A stretch of 64,000 bases of DNA from Pristionchus mayeri (taxonomy: Eukaryota; Nematoda; Chromadorea; Rhabditida; Neodiplogasteridae): the NCBI GenBank assembly GCA_036245805.1, contig BTRK01000003.1, forward strand, positions 35,605,215 through 35,669,214. The letters are read 5' to 3'. Position 1 is the first letter of the stretch, and each line of letters opens with the position of its first letter. Shown here piece after piece: positions 23,518 to 36,361 of the stretch. Under the pieces are notes generated by a model that worked only from the letters and a program-made list of their open reading frames with translations, had not been told where the DNA came from and searched no databases. Position numbers and translations under genes: made by a program.

Positions 23518-24602
23518 ATACGTTGGCGGGAAAGTCTTTGTCACTTTTTCAAAACGTTATTTCTTGGGCAAAGGAAAATCATCAGCTCAATTATACTTGT
23601 CCTCATTACTGACAATATGCGCCCAACGTACCTGCAATGTATGGATCCAGTCCTTGTAGAACCCGTCTGGGTGCGAATTAAAGTATTGCTCGAATTCAAC
23701 CTCGAGATTTCCACGTGAATTGAAGGCCCTACCTCGAACGGTATGGGTCAGGTCTGCGAAAAGCCACTAATCAGAAGGGGTCAAGCCAGGAGAATACGGG
23801 GGTGGGGGGGGGGGGGGGGGTAAGGGACAACTATCCGTCCATATCCAGCCAGTTCCTGCTTGACTTCATTGGAGTCCTGCGACGGGGTTCAGGTAAAGTT
23901 TGGAGACACCTTGTGGAGCTCTCATTCTCCAACCCGCTTGGTTCTCACATGGTTGTTATCATAGAGGACCCACTTCTCATTCCCCGATATTAGCCGTTCC
24001 AGCCATCGATCCCCACCTCGGAGAATGAGGAGAGTATTGGAATCATCGACTCGACGGTCATGGCTGGCTTGGATCAGATCATGGGATTTGAATCGGCCGA
24101 TTAATTTCCTATTTCAAAAAGATCTCAAGCCTTCTTTGGCAGTGCGATGGGGGACTCTGAGTGCAATAGTCATTTCACGGGCACTTTGAAATGGGCGCGT
24201 TTGAGCAGATTTCTACAAAGTCTCAAAATGTAACTAACGAGGTCTCCCAGATCGACCCCATTCATTGAGGGAAAAGTCGCCTTCTTCGAGGCTCTGGATC
24301 CAATTCCTGAAGGTGTTGTAGACGGGGATGTGTGTCATAAGCATTCTTCAGTAGGGCCTCCGAATCCTTCAGCGTGGTGTAGAATAGAGAGAGGTAAATC
24401 AAAGCATGCCAGAAGTTTGTGGCAGCAGGAACATATATCGTTGATCTACTAGAGCTTGGCTGAAGGAAAGGGAATGGAGAGTTGTTTATTATGAAGGTCC
24501 ATCACTGATTTTTATTCACTATGAACATGGGAAAACCAAAGTGCATTTGTGGCGAGCAGTGTAAAAACAAAACCAGTGACAAAGACTTTCCCGCCAACCT
24601 AA
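23518..24602 (-). mobile_element. Decayed mariner transposon (unit B)
   Basis: Unit B copy of the element at 6819-7904, differing mainly in the length of the internal G run. It has the same broken transposase on minus and the same terminal inverted repeats. Confidence 0.88.
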
Positions 24603-25255
24603 TACTATTTCTTAATTTTGGTTGGTACTGAGATTTGAATATTTCCGGCCATTAAATATATTTACAGTTTCATAACTTCATTCATATTACCCGTTTCTAC
24701 ACATTCTACATATTAAGTCATCATTTTTTTGAGATAAATGGTAGAGAAATGTCTCTCAAAAAACAACAATGTTTCCAATTTTCAGAATACAACTCCATTG
24801 GAGACCACTAACGAGACGAAAGTCCAATCCACTCGTTCTTTTAACAAATATCTTTCATAAACATATCACTCTCATTCATGATAAATTTTGATTGTAAAAT
24901 AAATAGAAAAAAATTCCTCGATGACTTGTCAATGGACAAGCAAAAAGACAATTTTAAAAAGTTCACGATAACTGGCTAGGGTAGCAAGATGAACTGGTGG
25001 TGGATAATTGATCACGAAGCCAGGTTCAAGCTCTGTTGGGCTCCGAATCCACATTCTTCTGTTTTTTCAAGACAATTGCCACAGCCTCTCGTCGTGTGGG
25101 CTATGTTAGCAAGGGGTTCTGTACATTGGGTACTGTGTAGATCAAGAATTAATTAAAATTGAAAAAAGTTTTGAAAAAAAAGATGTGGATTACAGTAGCA
25201 AGGGGTGATGTATATCGGGTACGGTATAGACCATGAATGAATTAAATGAACCATG

Positions 25256-26167
25256 AACGATCCAAATGACTGCGGCGGTAGGGGCGCTGCGTTCCTTGAC
25301 AAATTCTAAGACTTTTTTACTCTGGGGAAATTTTCGATCAGATTCCATCTAACGTCGGAAATCGATAATTCTACTTTTACTTCGGACATGAATGCAATTC
25401 TCCAGAAATTTTTCAAGAACCCCCTAAATATTATTGTTGATTTAGCTTCTGCTTGAGCCGATACATACTTCAGTACAAAGGCGCAATTTAAAATTTTCTA
25501 TAAGGAAGTCAAAATGAATTATGAATGAATTGTGGTGTAATTTTTGGATTACTGCAGGCGAGTGAAAAAGATGGACGACTTTTCCTAATTGGTGTAATAT
25601 GTTCTGAAAATTGATTTTAGCCTATGTTGCACAAATTAGGAAAAATCATCCATCTTTTTCACTCGCCTACAGTAACCCAAAAATTACACCACAATTCATT
25701 CATAATTCATTTTGACTTCCTTATAGAAAATTTTAAATTGCGCCTTTGTACTGAAGTATGTATCGGCTCAAGCAGAAGCTAAATCAACAATAATATTTAG
25801 GGGGGTTCTTGAAAAATTTCTGGAGAATTGCATTCATGTCCGAAGTAAAAGTAGAATTATCGATTTCCGACGTTAGATGGAATCTGATCGAAAATTTCCC
25901 CGGAGTAAAAAAGTCTTAGAATTTGTCAAGGAACGCAGCGCCCCTACCGGCGCAGTCATTTGGATCGATATAAAAATTTTCGAAGATTACTGTACTTTTT
26001 TGCTAGATCCGCGCCGCCGCGCACGCGGATGCGGATCGAAAATCTGGCGATGCTCGTCGGTTTCCCTCATCGAGTACTAACTATTGGTGAAGTTAGAAGG
26101 GAATCGATTTTTCGCCTGTGCCAAGTCACTGAAGAAATATGTTGATTTTCTGAGATAGTGTGTTCTA
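25256..26167. mobile_element. Foldback element family 2, left-truncated copy (unit B)
   Basis: Unit B copy of 8558-9469 with no change seen in structure. Confidence 0.85.
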
Positions 26168-26230
26168 TTGGTGTAGGATTCTGTCAGTAGTGATGGTGAA
26201 TGATGTTCTGTCCGAAGTTTCACTTATCTA

Positions 26231-27493
26231 TCAGGTTGTTGCATAAGTCTTGATCGTTTTTGAGCACACAGTTTCAAGCCATCGATTTCGCTTCGACCAA
26301 ACGGCTATGCTTTGATTTAATAATATAGTTTAGGAGTATGCTTGCTTATCATTAACATGATGTTGAACTTAATCGTTCAAGCATTCAAAGCTATAAATAG
26401 TAACTTTAGCATAGGAAATTTCTGATAATAACTTTGATATTCCTTCGAGAAGGAACAACTCCATTAGGTATGGTCAAGAAAACCCAAAAACTCGTGACTA
26501 GGAGTGTACTGATTGCTCTTCCAAAACATATGTTGAACATGGCTCTGGTTTCATCCAACCAAGAGAAAACTGATTTCGAATTGGACCGCTTACTTTGACC
26601 CATGCTTAATTAAAATAGTTTTCCTCCCTATATAACCAAAGCCTTTCATGTCGATTCACGTGTGCTTGAGCAATCATTCATTGAACAGTGCAATAACAAG
26701 AAACAATGGGATATTGATCTTCTCGTAAAATAGCAAATTGAAAAATCAAAATTGAAAGTTATCAGATTTTTACCAAATATTTCAGTTTTAGGTTGATAAT
26801 ATTTACAACCTTTATGGCAACTCTGATTTATTTCCCAATACTTTTCATATTGTGGTAGATAGGAGAAGGGTTGGTCGTTCAGATAACCACCTTACATCCA
26901 GCACTCATTTGATGGTTGAGATAGACAATTGACGAATGTGCCGATTTTGATACCACGATTTCAACCATAAATTCCGGAATTTGCAATCAGATCGAAGGAA
27001 TAATGTCACACCTTTTAACCAGAGCAGCAAATTGGTCAATATGACTATTAATTATTCCTGGGAGATTTAGATATCCCAACCTCAAATAACCAGAATTCGA
27101 TAAAATAAACATTTTTGCTCCGTAACATATTGGATTGATAAGGAATGAAGTTCAATTCTCTGCAATGGGCAATGTTTTGCAAGCGCCGTAATTGGAATAA
27201 AGTATCATGTATTCACTGATATTTTATATAGTGGCTCAAGTTTGGCAATATCATCGCTCTCCATTGAGATATGACTCCACAAAATGTCAACCCCACGACT
27301 CCAGTTGGCAGCCATTGACTTCGTGATGTTCCCATCAGAATGATTGGATAGCTTTGAACTAACGTGCGCTAGGAAGCACATGAATATACTATTAACATAA
27401 GAAAAACTAGATGCCGCTTATTGAAATAAGAACTCATACAGAGGTCATGATCACTGAATGCAAAAAACGATCAAGACTTATGCAACAACCTAA
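26231..27493. mobile_element. Mariner-type element with intact terminal repeats (unit B)
   Basis: Unit B copy of 9533-10795, with the same ends and TA flanks. Confidence 0.85.
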
Positions 27494-28789
27494 TACAACA
27501 GATTCATATCGATTATCTGCCGTAATAAAATATTAATCTAATATTATTACTGATATAACAATTTTTCTATTTCACATACCAAATATCAAAGATGAAAAGT
27601 CAGAAATCAGCAGTTAAAAACTGTTTAAAAAGTGTCTCAATGCTTCCGAAAAATAGGATTGCGAACAGAATCTTTTAATCAAAGAGATTATTTTAGCATT
27701 TCAAAAAAATTAAGTGAATGAGAATACCTTCTCATTTAGACACAAAGAGAAAAATATAACTACAACTTGAGAAGTCTATCTTCCAGTTCGATTTCCCGTT
27801 ACGACAAAGATTAGAAATTCAGATATGCATGCACATTGTGTTTCTAATATGATCATACTTTTGACCGTTCGCCGATATCTCATCTCAAAGAGATGGGAAC
27901 TGCGTAACATCAATTCCGCAGGGCGAAGAGTAGAAGTGCAACGAGAGAAGGAAGGGGACGAGCTATCTCCGGCCCATCCTGAGTCAAATTGCCAAGCTTC
28001 GCCCTTTCCCTGGTGCATCTCCTCAGCAAGGCGAGACAAAAGAGCGATGCGTTCGCGCTGATTCATAAGCGCCCATACTTCTGTCTTGCATACAGTGCTT
28101 TCATCTTCCAATCAAGAGTTATCACTGCCACTTTGCCACATCGTTATCATATTTGTGCTCAGAAATTAACGTAATATCGTATCACTCTTTACAATCCGTG
28201 AAATTCCAATCCTACATTCACAATAACGTTTCAATTTGGATTGTGTTTCAATCATCCCACAAGCCCGCTTCGTAATCTTGAATTTCAATTTGTAGCAGCA
28301 TCCTTGTAGAGTGAAAAACCACATATGATAAATCGTCAGTGCTCAACCGAGGACAACATCAGAGATCAAGGGGCGCCAGTGTGAGGTGCCAGTGTGTGCT
28401 CACGCAATGCGTGAGCCACTTAAAGAATGAGTCCCATCAACCGTGCGCGGCTAGAGAAACGAGAAGGTCTCGCCTCGCGCGCTCTCTTGCTCTTTCCCTG
28501 AAATGGCAATGAAATAGCCATTTTTATTGTAGTTGCCTTTGCTCCTCCCTTAAAGCTTCCTTATACAACTGTGATCTAGGGTTCACGCAGATCAAGGATA
28601 TTCTCTTTCCACTTTCAAATTATATTGACGACTATTTTTAATGACGGCACGAAACTGATTAGAATATCACCTTTCCATTTCCATATTTGCATAGTTCTAA
28701 TCTCCGTATTTTCCAGTTCCTTCAATCACTCTCTCCCATTTCTCCATTCATTCACTCATCTTTTCCTCTCGCCAGGCGGTCAGCTCCTA

Positions 28790-29891
28790 ATGTCCTCCTC
28801 CTCCTCCTCCTCCTACCATCCTCCTCCCTTCGCTGCGGCTGTCGTAGCCCCGCCTATTTCTGCACCCGAGTCGAGAGCTACGAGTCAGACACCAGTCGAG
28901 CAGAAAGTGAGTAATATTAGTAAATTCATTCATTATACATTTTTAAACAAACCAATAAAATAACGGAAAATGCGCTGTGTTGTACTGAAATTGCATGTAA
29001 AAATCATTTATTCACTTTCAAATGCCATTTACTGAGTTCTAAGTTATCATGTTGTCTCTCAATTGATCTTTGATCTTTCATATTTTCAGCCTGAAGTCTG
29101 CACCATTTCCTTCACGGGCGCGAGTGCAGCCCGGAATTCGTCGCGCCAGGCGCCCGCTCTCGACCTCTTCCAGAACAATTACTCCCAGGATGGTGAGCAT
29201 TTTATTTTCATATTCTCATGGCTAAATTTTAATAAAAATTGAAAAAAATATCACAACTGCGTATTTTTCTTCTTCCAGTTACTTATAAGTAATAAATTAC
29301 TAATAATAAATTAATAATTTAATAATTTATAATAAATTATTCTAAAATGTATAATATATATTTTACAGACTTCCCGGAGCCGTACGAGTGCATGCAGTGC
29401 GGTGAGGGATTCCGACACAAGTGCACACTGACTCTCCACGAGCGACGTCACTCCGGTCGGTGATGAATATTTTTTCGGAACTACTTTGATGATTGGTCCA
29501 ATTTTACAATTTTATTTCTGAATAATACGAAATTGTGTAGAATTATAAAAAAAAATTTTAAATTACAAAATAATAATTTAGGCAGCGCGAAGATCATGCG
29601 TCCGTTCGCGTGCGACCACTGCAGACGCAGATTCGCGCAGAAGGGGCATCTCGTCCGACACCTAGGCACTCATGAAGGTGCGATTTTTTTGAATATATTC
29701 AGGTACAAATTGAGTTCATAAAACGTATTGCTTTCTGATTATTGATTGGGAAATTCTCTTGAAAACGGACGTCATAAGAAAGATTTTTAATTTTTTTTTT
29801 AATTTTCATAAAAATTTCTGCAGCACCCGAGCTGCAGTGCGATGCTGCGCAGCCCAAGCCGACACTGTGGCGCACATTCGATGCCGAGTGA
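28790..29891 (+). CDS. Small C2H2 zinc-finger protein, two fingers (unit B)
   Basis: Duplicate of the gene at 12092-13193 with exons at 28790-28906, 29090-29192, 29369-29455, 29582-29677 and 29824-29891. All splice sites, both fingers and the stop are kept. One coding replacement was noticed: QNNFSQD in unit A is QNNYSQD here (TTC to TAC near 29180). A silent change affects the Pro before ISAPES. Both copies appear functional, so gene dosage is doubled. Confidence 0.85.
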
Positions 29892-29959
29892 AGTACAGTC
29901 TCCCGATTGCCAATAAATATTTGGAGAATATTGTACATTGTACATTTGACCATCTAAGT

Positions 29960-30657
29960 TAGGGAGAGAGGAAGGGAGAGAAGGGGGCGGAAAAGGGGTG
30001 AGGGTACGGGATAGATAAAGGGAGAGAGAAGGGGAAAGGTGTTTAGGCAAAGGGGTAGGGGGGTGAAGGGGAGGAAAAGGGGAGAGGTGGATAAGGAGAG
30101 AGAAGGGAAGGAAAAGGCATAGGTGGATAGGCAGAGAGAAGAGGGGGGGAGGGGTGATTTGTAGGGGAGAGAGAAAGGGAAAAAGAAGTGGAGGAAAGGA
30201 GTGAGGGTAGGGAAGAGAGAAAGAGAGAGAGAGAATTAAGAGGTGTTTAGGGAGAGGGGTAGGAGAGGGAGAGAAGGTGAGGCATTTCGGGGGACATGAG
30301 AGTGGGGGAGATGGTAAGGGAGAGAAACAGGGGAAAGGATAAGAGACAGGGGAAGATGGAGTGATATTGATAGGAAGGAAAGGAAGATGGGAAAGGGGGG
30401 GAGGGCGGAGGCGAAACGGGTAGGTGGAGTGGTGGGTAGAGAGAGGGGCACCAGAGAAGGAGAGGGGAGAGGACTAGGCAGATGGATAGTGGGAAAGTTT
30501 TATAGGGAGATTGGGAGATGAAGATGGAGACGATGGTAGGGAGAGGAGAGTAGAGAGGGGGGGGGGTGAAGAAAGAGAGAGCTGAGGAGGAGCAATAGAC
30601 GGAGTGGTGGTTGGGAAGAGCGGGGGGGGGGGGAGATGCCGACGGTGAGAGAGATGG
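29960..30657. repeat. Polypurine (GA-rich) low-complexity tract (unit B)
   Basis: Copy of 13262-13963, about 4 bp shorter owing to shorter G runs near 30558 and 30622. Confidence 0.95.
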
Positions 30658-31205
30658 AGATGGGGTACTGTATATTTGTGTGCTATTCTGTCGTATACGT
30701 GCAATGTTTACGTGAAAAATTCACGAAAACAATTTAATTGAATCAAATCAATTTGATCAACTCAATTTGCATCCATTATCCAATATTGACGAGTGACCTT
30801 CTCTTCTCCCCTCCCCTCATTTCTGCCTTTTCACTCCGCGCCAAGAGGTCGACTGGATGGACGAGCAATGAGGTATCGACTCACCTCCCTTTTCAGATTC
30901 AAAATCGATGGCACGGACCTTCCTTGTTCCTTAACCTACCCATTTTTCACTGATTTTGTCATCTCTCTTCGTTTTAGGGTTTTGGATTTAGATTTTATTT
31001 TCTTTCCAATTTGTGAAAGATCAGAGATCATTCACTTGCGACTATCATTTTTTTATATTATGCTATTATCTCTTGGTTTCTTGCTGAATTGAGTTTTTGA
31101 AAAAAAACCGTCCGTTTTCTCCTTCATCGATAGTATAAAATATTATATTATAGTTTCTTGATAAAATCAACAAGATAATTTAAAATAAACCTAAATTCCA
31201 GGACG

Positions 31206-31884
31206 ATGCTCATCTCACTCGTGCTAATCGTCTCGCTGGGGCAGATTGTGGCCGGGAATCTGGAACCGACACCGTTCAATGTATCAGAATGCGGCGACAA
31301 GCCACCATCTCGATACGTGAGTTCGAGTGGTGCACACTTCAAAAGCGGCACTTCTCGGATAGTTGACCTACCCCCCCCCCTTTTCTTGTTCCCTGAGTTT
31401 CGGTCGCTACTCGCCTGTGATTTGGAGGGGATGCACAATGATATGAGGGGGATGGGCCGACAATCTCAGAAGTGACTAAAGATCAGCGCAGTGGTCGTCT
31501 GAACACGTTTAATTACAGAGGTGCTTTGCACTGGACATGTGCACTGATACGAATCTGAAAGGACAGCCTGTGGGACAAAGCAAAGTGAAAGAAATAAAAG
31601 CTGGCGATACTATACTTGATGATTGTCCAGGAATATTACGCTATCAGTGAGCTAGTTATTTAGCATTAAGCATAACGTTTTGATTCAGTTTGTATACACT
31701 GAGTAGAATATACGTGATTATCGAAAGCCTGCAACCGTTGGACAAGATAAAATCGATCATATTCAAAGTGGATGGCACCAGCGGCAGAAAGAGAAAGGCC
31801 GAGTTTTCTTGTACTGCTGATACGTCTAAAAATGAAATGAAAGGATTTACACTATACCCATGTGTAAAACCGGGAAATTCCTAA
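31206..31884 (+). CDS. Small secreted six-cysteine protein, family unknown (unit B)
   Basis: Duplicate of the gene at 14512-15191; exons 31206-31316, 31519-31646, 31689-31884. The signal peptide, all six cysteines and the splice sites are kept. One silent change (Thr ACG to ACA near 31270) and a change in the length of a C run in intron 1 were noticed. The encoded protein appears identical to the unit A product. Confidence 0.75.
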
Positions 31885-32305
31885 AAGACGGCTCTGGGGC
31901 CAATCGCCTACAAATTTCAAAATATCTCGTCTAGGATATTATTCCATCATAATATGGTCTAGATCAGGACACCTTTTTGCAAATTGTTCCTGAAGGGGCT
32001 CTTTTTCATTCACTGACTCATGATACACGTGATATAAAAACTGACTGATTACTTATTTTTAATTTTCATAAGGAATTCATCGAGTCATTTGGGACACCTC
32101 AACTGGAAATGATGAGCGTGAAACCGGTAACAAAACATTCGTACTATGATAGGGTTACAAATTCTCTCTGCTATTTTCGACCCTACTTAATTGACTTCGA
32201 GAGTAGCACGGTATCTTCTATACACGTTTTCTCCACTCGACCGGTATAGAAGGTAAGTATGATAGAATAAAGTAAAGATTTTTTTGTATTTTTTGACTCT
32301 TCTAC

Positions 32306-34468
32306 CTTAGCCGGGTTTCTCTCCGTCTCCATCGCACTCAGGTAGTCTTCGAGGTTGGCCGAAGAAGTGACGGAAGACGACTCGGGAAGGACCGAACGAC
32401 GACGATTCGAAGTGAGATTCTGAGAAGGAGAACTGATTTTTATTTCGATAATTGTTTTTCAACATAAATACATCATGGGAATCTGAGTAGGGTACTCAGG
32501 TTCTGAGTAGGAACACTGTTTTGTTATCGCACTCATAGTTCCAAGGAAATTGCAATAAGAATGAGATTCAGTGTCTTTGCAAGACATTCTTTCTAACCCA
32601 TCTGTTCGGTAAAAAACGCATAATAATAAAGAGAGTCATTGAAAAGTCAATCCTAGTTCTCACCTTTCGATTATCCCTGAGCAGCAGACATTCCAACGTG
32701 GATTCATGGAGGGAGCGAAGATCCTGCTTTGACGAAGTACTTTCGTGCTGTAGAGAGCAATGATCATTGACTCGAGAATCTTGATTATAATCTCTTCGTT
32801 GCTGTTGGAAATTCATCATTGGAGCTGATATTTTTGTTGCAGAAAACAGCCAAAAAAGCTATTGTCGCAAGCAAATTGCTTTGCTCATATAAATTTCGTG
32901 AAACAAATAATTCAATGGTGAAATGTCTGCCTGTTAACTTCTCTGTTTTTCTATTCACATTTCTAGCACAATCATCAGCTGCAGCCCACCTCGCCTTCTG
33001 CAGTAGTGAGTTGTCCGACTGGCTGGCGTGCACGCTGCGCGTCGTTGCTGCTGCGACTGCTGCAGAGACCGCACGGGCTGCACGCGCCTCATTCTCCTGA
33101 ATTATCATGCTATAACACACTATCTGAGAAAATCAACATATTTCTTCAGCGACTTGGCACAGGCCGAAAATTAGAATTCATTCTGACTTCACCAGTAGGT
33201 CGTCCTCGACGAGGGTAACCGACAAGCATCGCCAGATTTTCGATCCGCATCCGCGCGTTCGCGGGCGCGGATTTTGAAAAATTGACTACGGTAGCTTCTA
33301 GATGTTGTAATCGACTCGTATCACTGCGGCGGTAGGGGCGCTGCATCCCTTGACAAATTCTAAGACTTTTTTACTTCGGGGAGTTTTTCGATCAGATTCC
33401 ATATAACTCCGGAAATCGATAATTTCACTTTTATTTCGTACATGAATGCAATTCCCCAGAAATTTTCGAACAACTTCCACAAATTTTATTGCTGATCGAG
33501 ATTCTGCTTGAGCAGGTACATCCTTCAGGTGAAAGGCGCGAATTAAAAATTCCACTAAGTTGGCCAAAATGAATTACGAATCAATTATGGTGTAATTTTT
33601 GGGTTACTGTAAGCGAGTGCAAAAGTTGGACGACTTTTTCCAATTGGTGAAATACAATCTTAAATCGATTTTCAAGATATATTACACCGATTGGGAAAAG
33701 TCGTCCAACTTGTGCACTCACTTACAGTCACCCCAAAATTACACCATAATTGATTCATAATTCATTTTGACCAACTTAGTGGAATTTTTAATTCGCGCCT
33801 TTCACCTGAAGGATGTACCTGCTCAAGCAGAATCTCGATCAGCAATAAAATTTGTGGAAGTTGTTCGAAAATTTCTGGGGAATTGCATTCATGTCCGAAA
33901 TAAAAGTGGAATTATTGATTTCCGGAGTTATATGGAATCTGATCGAAAAACTCCCCGAAGTAAAAAAAGTCTTAGAATTTGTCAAGGAATGCAGCGCCCC
34001 TACCGCCGCAGTGATACGAGTCGATTACAACATTTAGAAGCTACCGTAGTCAATTTTTCAAAATCCGCGCCCGCGAACGCGCGGATGCGGATCGAAAATC
34101 TGGCGATGCTTGTCGGTTACCCTCGTCGAGGCCGACCTACTGGTGAAGTCAGAAGGAATTCTAATTTTCGGCCTGTGCCAAGTCTATTCCGATTCTGTCG
34201 GATATTGTGTTCTATAAATTCGTCATCGTCGCAAATGGGAGGTCACTTCTTGAACTCTCTCTACGAAGAGAGTGAAAAATGTTTTGGAGGCTAACGAAAA
34301 ATGACACACCTCTAACACAGATGTAGCAAATGTTTGATGTTTTGTAAAAGTGTTTGTTTATAAAAAATCTAACAACCCACTTTGGCGGCGACGCTCAGTC
34401 TCGGTACGAAGTGAGCGACGATCTTCAGCGTATCTTCTGTCTTCAGAGAATCGTCGCAGAAGTGGCAT
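32306..34468 (-). pseudogene. Four-exon formin fragment, frameshifted (unit B)
   Basis: Unit B copy of 15613-17775, carrying the same 7-bp deletion and the same inserted foldback. Exons are at 34381-34468, 32990-33096, 32664-32747 and 32306-32419. Confidence 0.88.
33113..34213. mobile_element. Foldback element family 2, full-length (unit B)
   Basis: Unit B copy of 16420-17520, also inside the formin relic. Confidence 0.88.
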
Positions 34469-35512
34469 CTGAAGGCTTAAGATTTCATTCAATTAAGGTT
34501 GACCTTAGCAATCGAGTGGGTGATCATCGATTGGGAAACGGTAGCCAATCGGTTATTGATTTTTTTGCATCGAGCTTTTCCTGGAACAACTATTCTTTAT
34601 ATATCGTATGGAAATTTGAGAGATTTGTGAAGCATATATGTTCGTCCATGGCATGATCAACAACAATCCGTTTCAAAATTTCTCTGCGAATTGCATTTGG
34701 TTCTCATCGGTTCTCAGAAAGCGCTAAAAGACGGTCGCGTTCGCCAATTATTGAGCCGCGATTATCGACCTGGTTTACGGTTGGCACTCGATTATTGATT
34801 GTTTATTATTATACGACCGAAACTCGGGACGATACTAATAAGTGGCCGATTCTGCAAAAAAAAAATCAAAACAACCCTTCACATCAACCATTTTCTGCAT
34901 CTGAACATTTTATTTTTTAATATTAATTCCATGCAATTTACAATGAGTTCTTCCCATCCACGTCCCAACCCTTCTCGTTTTTAAAAATTGAAATACAAAT
35001 CACATGAGCCAATAGGGTATATTTGGTAATTTTTGGGAGATCGTGAATATGGAGTAGCCCCAGGAATGAGGAAGGGCGGGGAATCGAACACCCAAAGATA
35101 TGCGTAGTAGGCTCGCAATAAATGCAGTTTGCCGATGGGATTGAAGTTGAGAGCAAATCAATAAACACAAATAAATGGATATCAAAGAAATTTGAGTAGA
35201 CAGTTTTTGTTACTTTTCTCGTTCCTCTTCTCCATTTATTGAAAGAAGTAGCCTTTGTTGATTGTTATTTCGTGCTCACGAGTACTTTCGACAAGAGTTA
35301 GTTTTAAAAATCATTTTTTTAGATTTTTGAACTCTGACGTAATCAATTTTAGTTCATGAGTCTCGAAGCCGATTCGACTGCAGCTCAATTTGGATGATCC
35401 CAAATATTTATTGTATTATAATATGCAAGAAGAAGAACATGAAATCGAGTAAATATGGCGGAGCAGACAGAAATTAATTGTCTGAAACATAAAGTAAAAT
35501 TCTACTCTGATT

Positions 35513-36361
35513 CGTTTTACTTCGAAGTCTCAATTCATATATGTTTCACTAACTTATTTTTTGTGAGCTTGGCCCGATTTCTAATGATATCCTTTTGCTA
35601 TTTCAAAACAAATATCATGACAATCAGGTTCAGACAGTAGTGAATAACACATCTTGGGCGAATCGCGATTCCTGCTCTTTCTTATCTCACTGCATCCTAT
35701 TGCCTGACTTGAATTTCATTCCTTCATTTTAAATCAGGACACCCATAGTACCATTGGAACCTATGACAATGAATTTCAGCGATTTAGCTACATGCTTTTG
35801 CGGTTCCCTTATCACTGGGAAAACAACTGTCGTCCCACCAGAAGGCGCTTTCAAGAGTGTTGCATGAAGCGAGTCCGTTCCTTACATTCTTTCAAAATAA
35901 ACAAATGACCTAGTTTTACAGTAGTTGACCGCTCCGATACTTCCGGTATCTATCAATGTGGATTTTAGAAGAACACAGAGAACATAACCAGAGCAATGTG
36001 ATATTGGAATTGATCCAATGCTAGGAAACAATTCAAAGTTTATCTGATATGATATCGTGACATTTTGAGCGATTTGTGAGCTAAGGCATGGCGATTGTGT
36101 GATATTATGATTGTGATGCAAGTTAAAGATTTACAATATTACTTAGACAGGATATTTAGTAGTGTAAAGCACTAATGTGTACAAACACTCCTTAATAATA
36201 AGGATTGCACAGGCATATATTTTAGGACTCCTAGTTTCGAAGAGACTAGGACAACAATGTTATTGAAAGTGACATAGTTAGAATAATGACAATACAATGC
36301 GACCTAGATGCTGGTACCCACTTGGTTCCGCTTGGACCCACTCAAACCCAATCGGTACCAA
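35513..36361. other. Formin 3' flank; no separate gene seen
   Basis: Sequence downstream (on minus) of the formin stop. A patch of imperfect CCCACTTGG/CCAAGTGGG words at 36313-36378 overlaps the stop codon. A plus-strand frame at about 35738-35908 is open for 57 codons after TTAAATCAG but has no partner exon; I do not call it. Confidence 0.5.

Larger units (their letters stand above)
18819..35512. repeat. Unit B of the 16.7 kb tandem duplication
   Basis: This is the second copy of 2120-18818. The junction reads CTCTGATTACGGTATCGG; the left flank has GGAGGTTACGG and the right flank CTCTGATTCGTT, so two bases (TT) are shared at the breakpoint. Such short homology fits end joining or template switching rather than recombination between long repeats. 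An assembly artefact joining two haplotypes cannot be ruled out from sequence alone. Confidence 0.95.
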
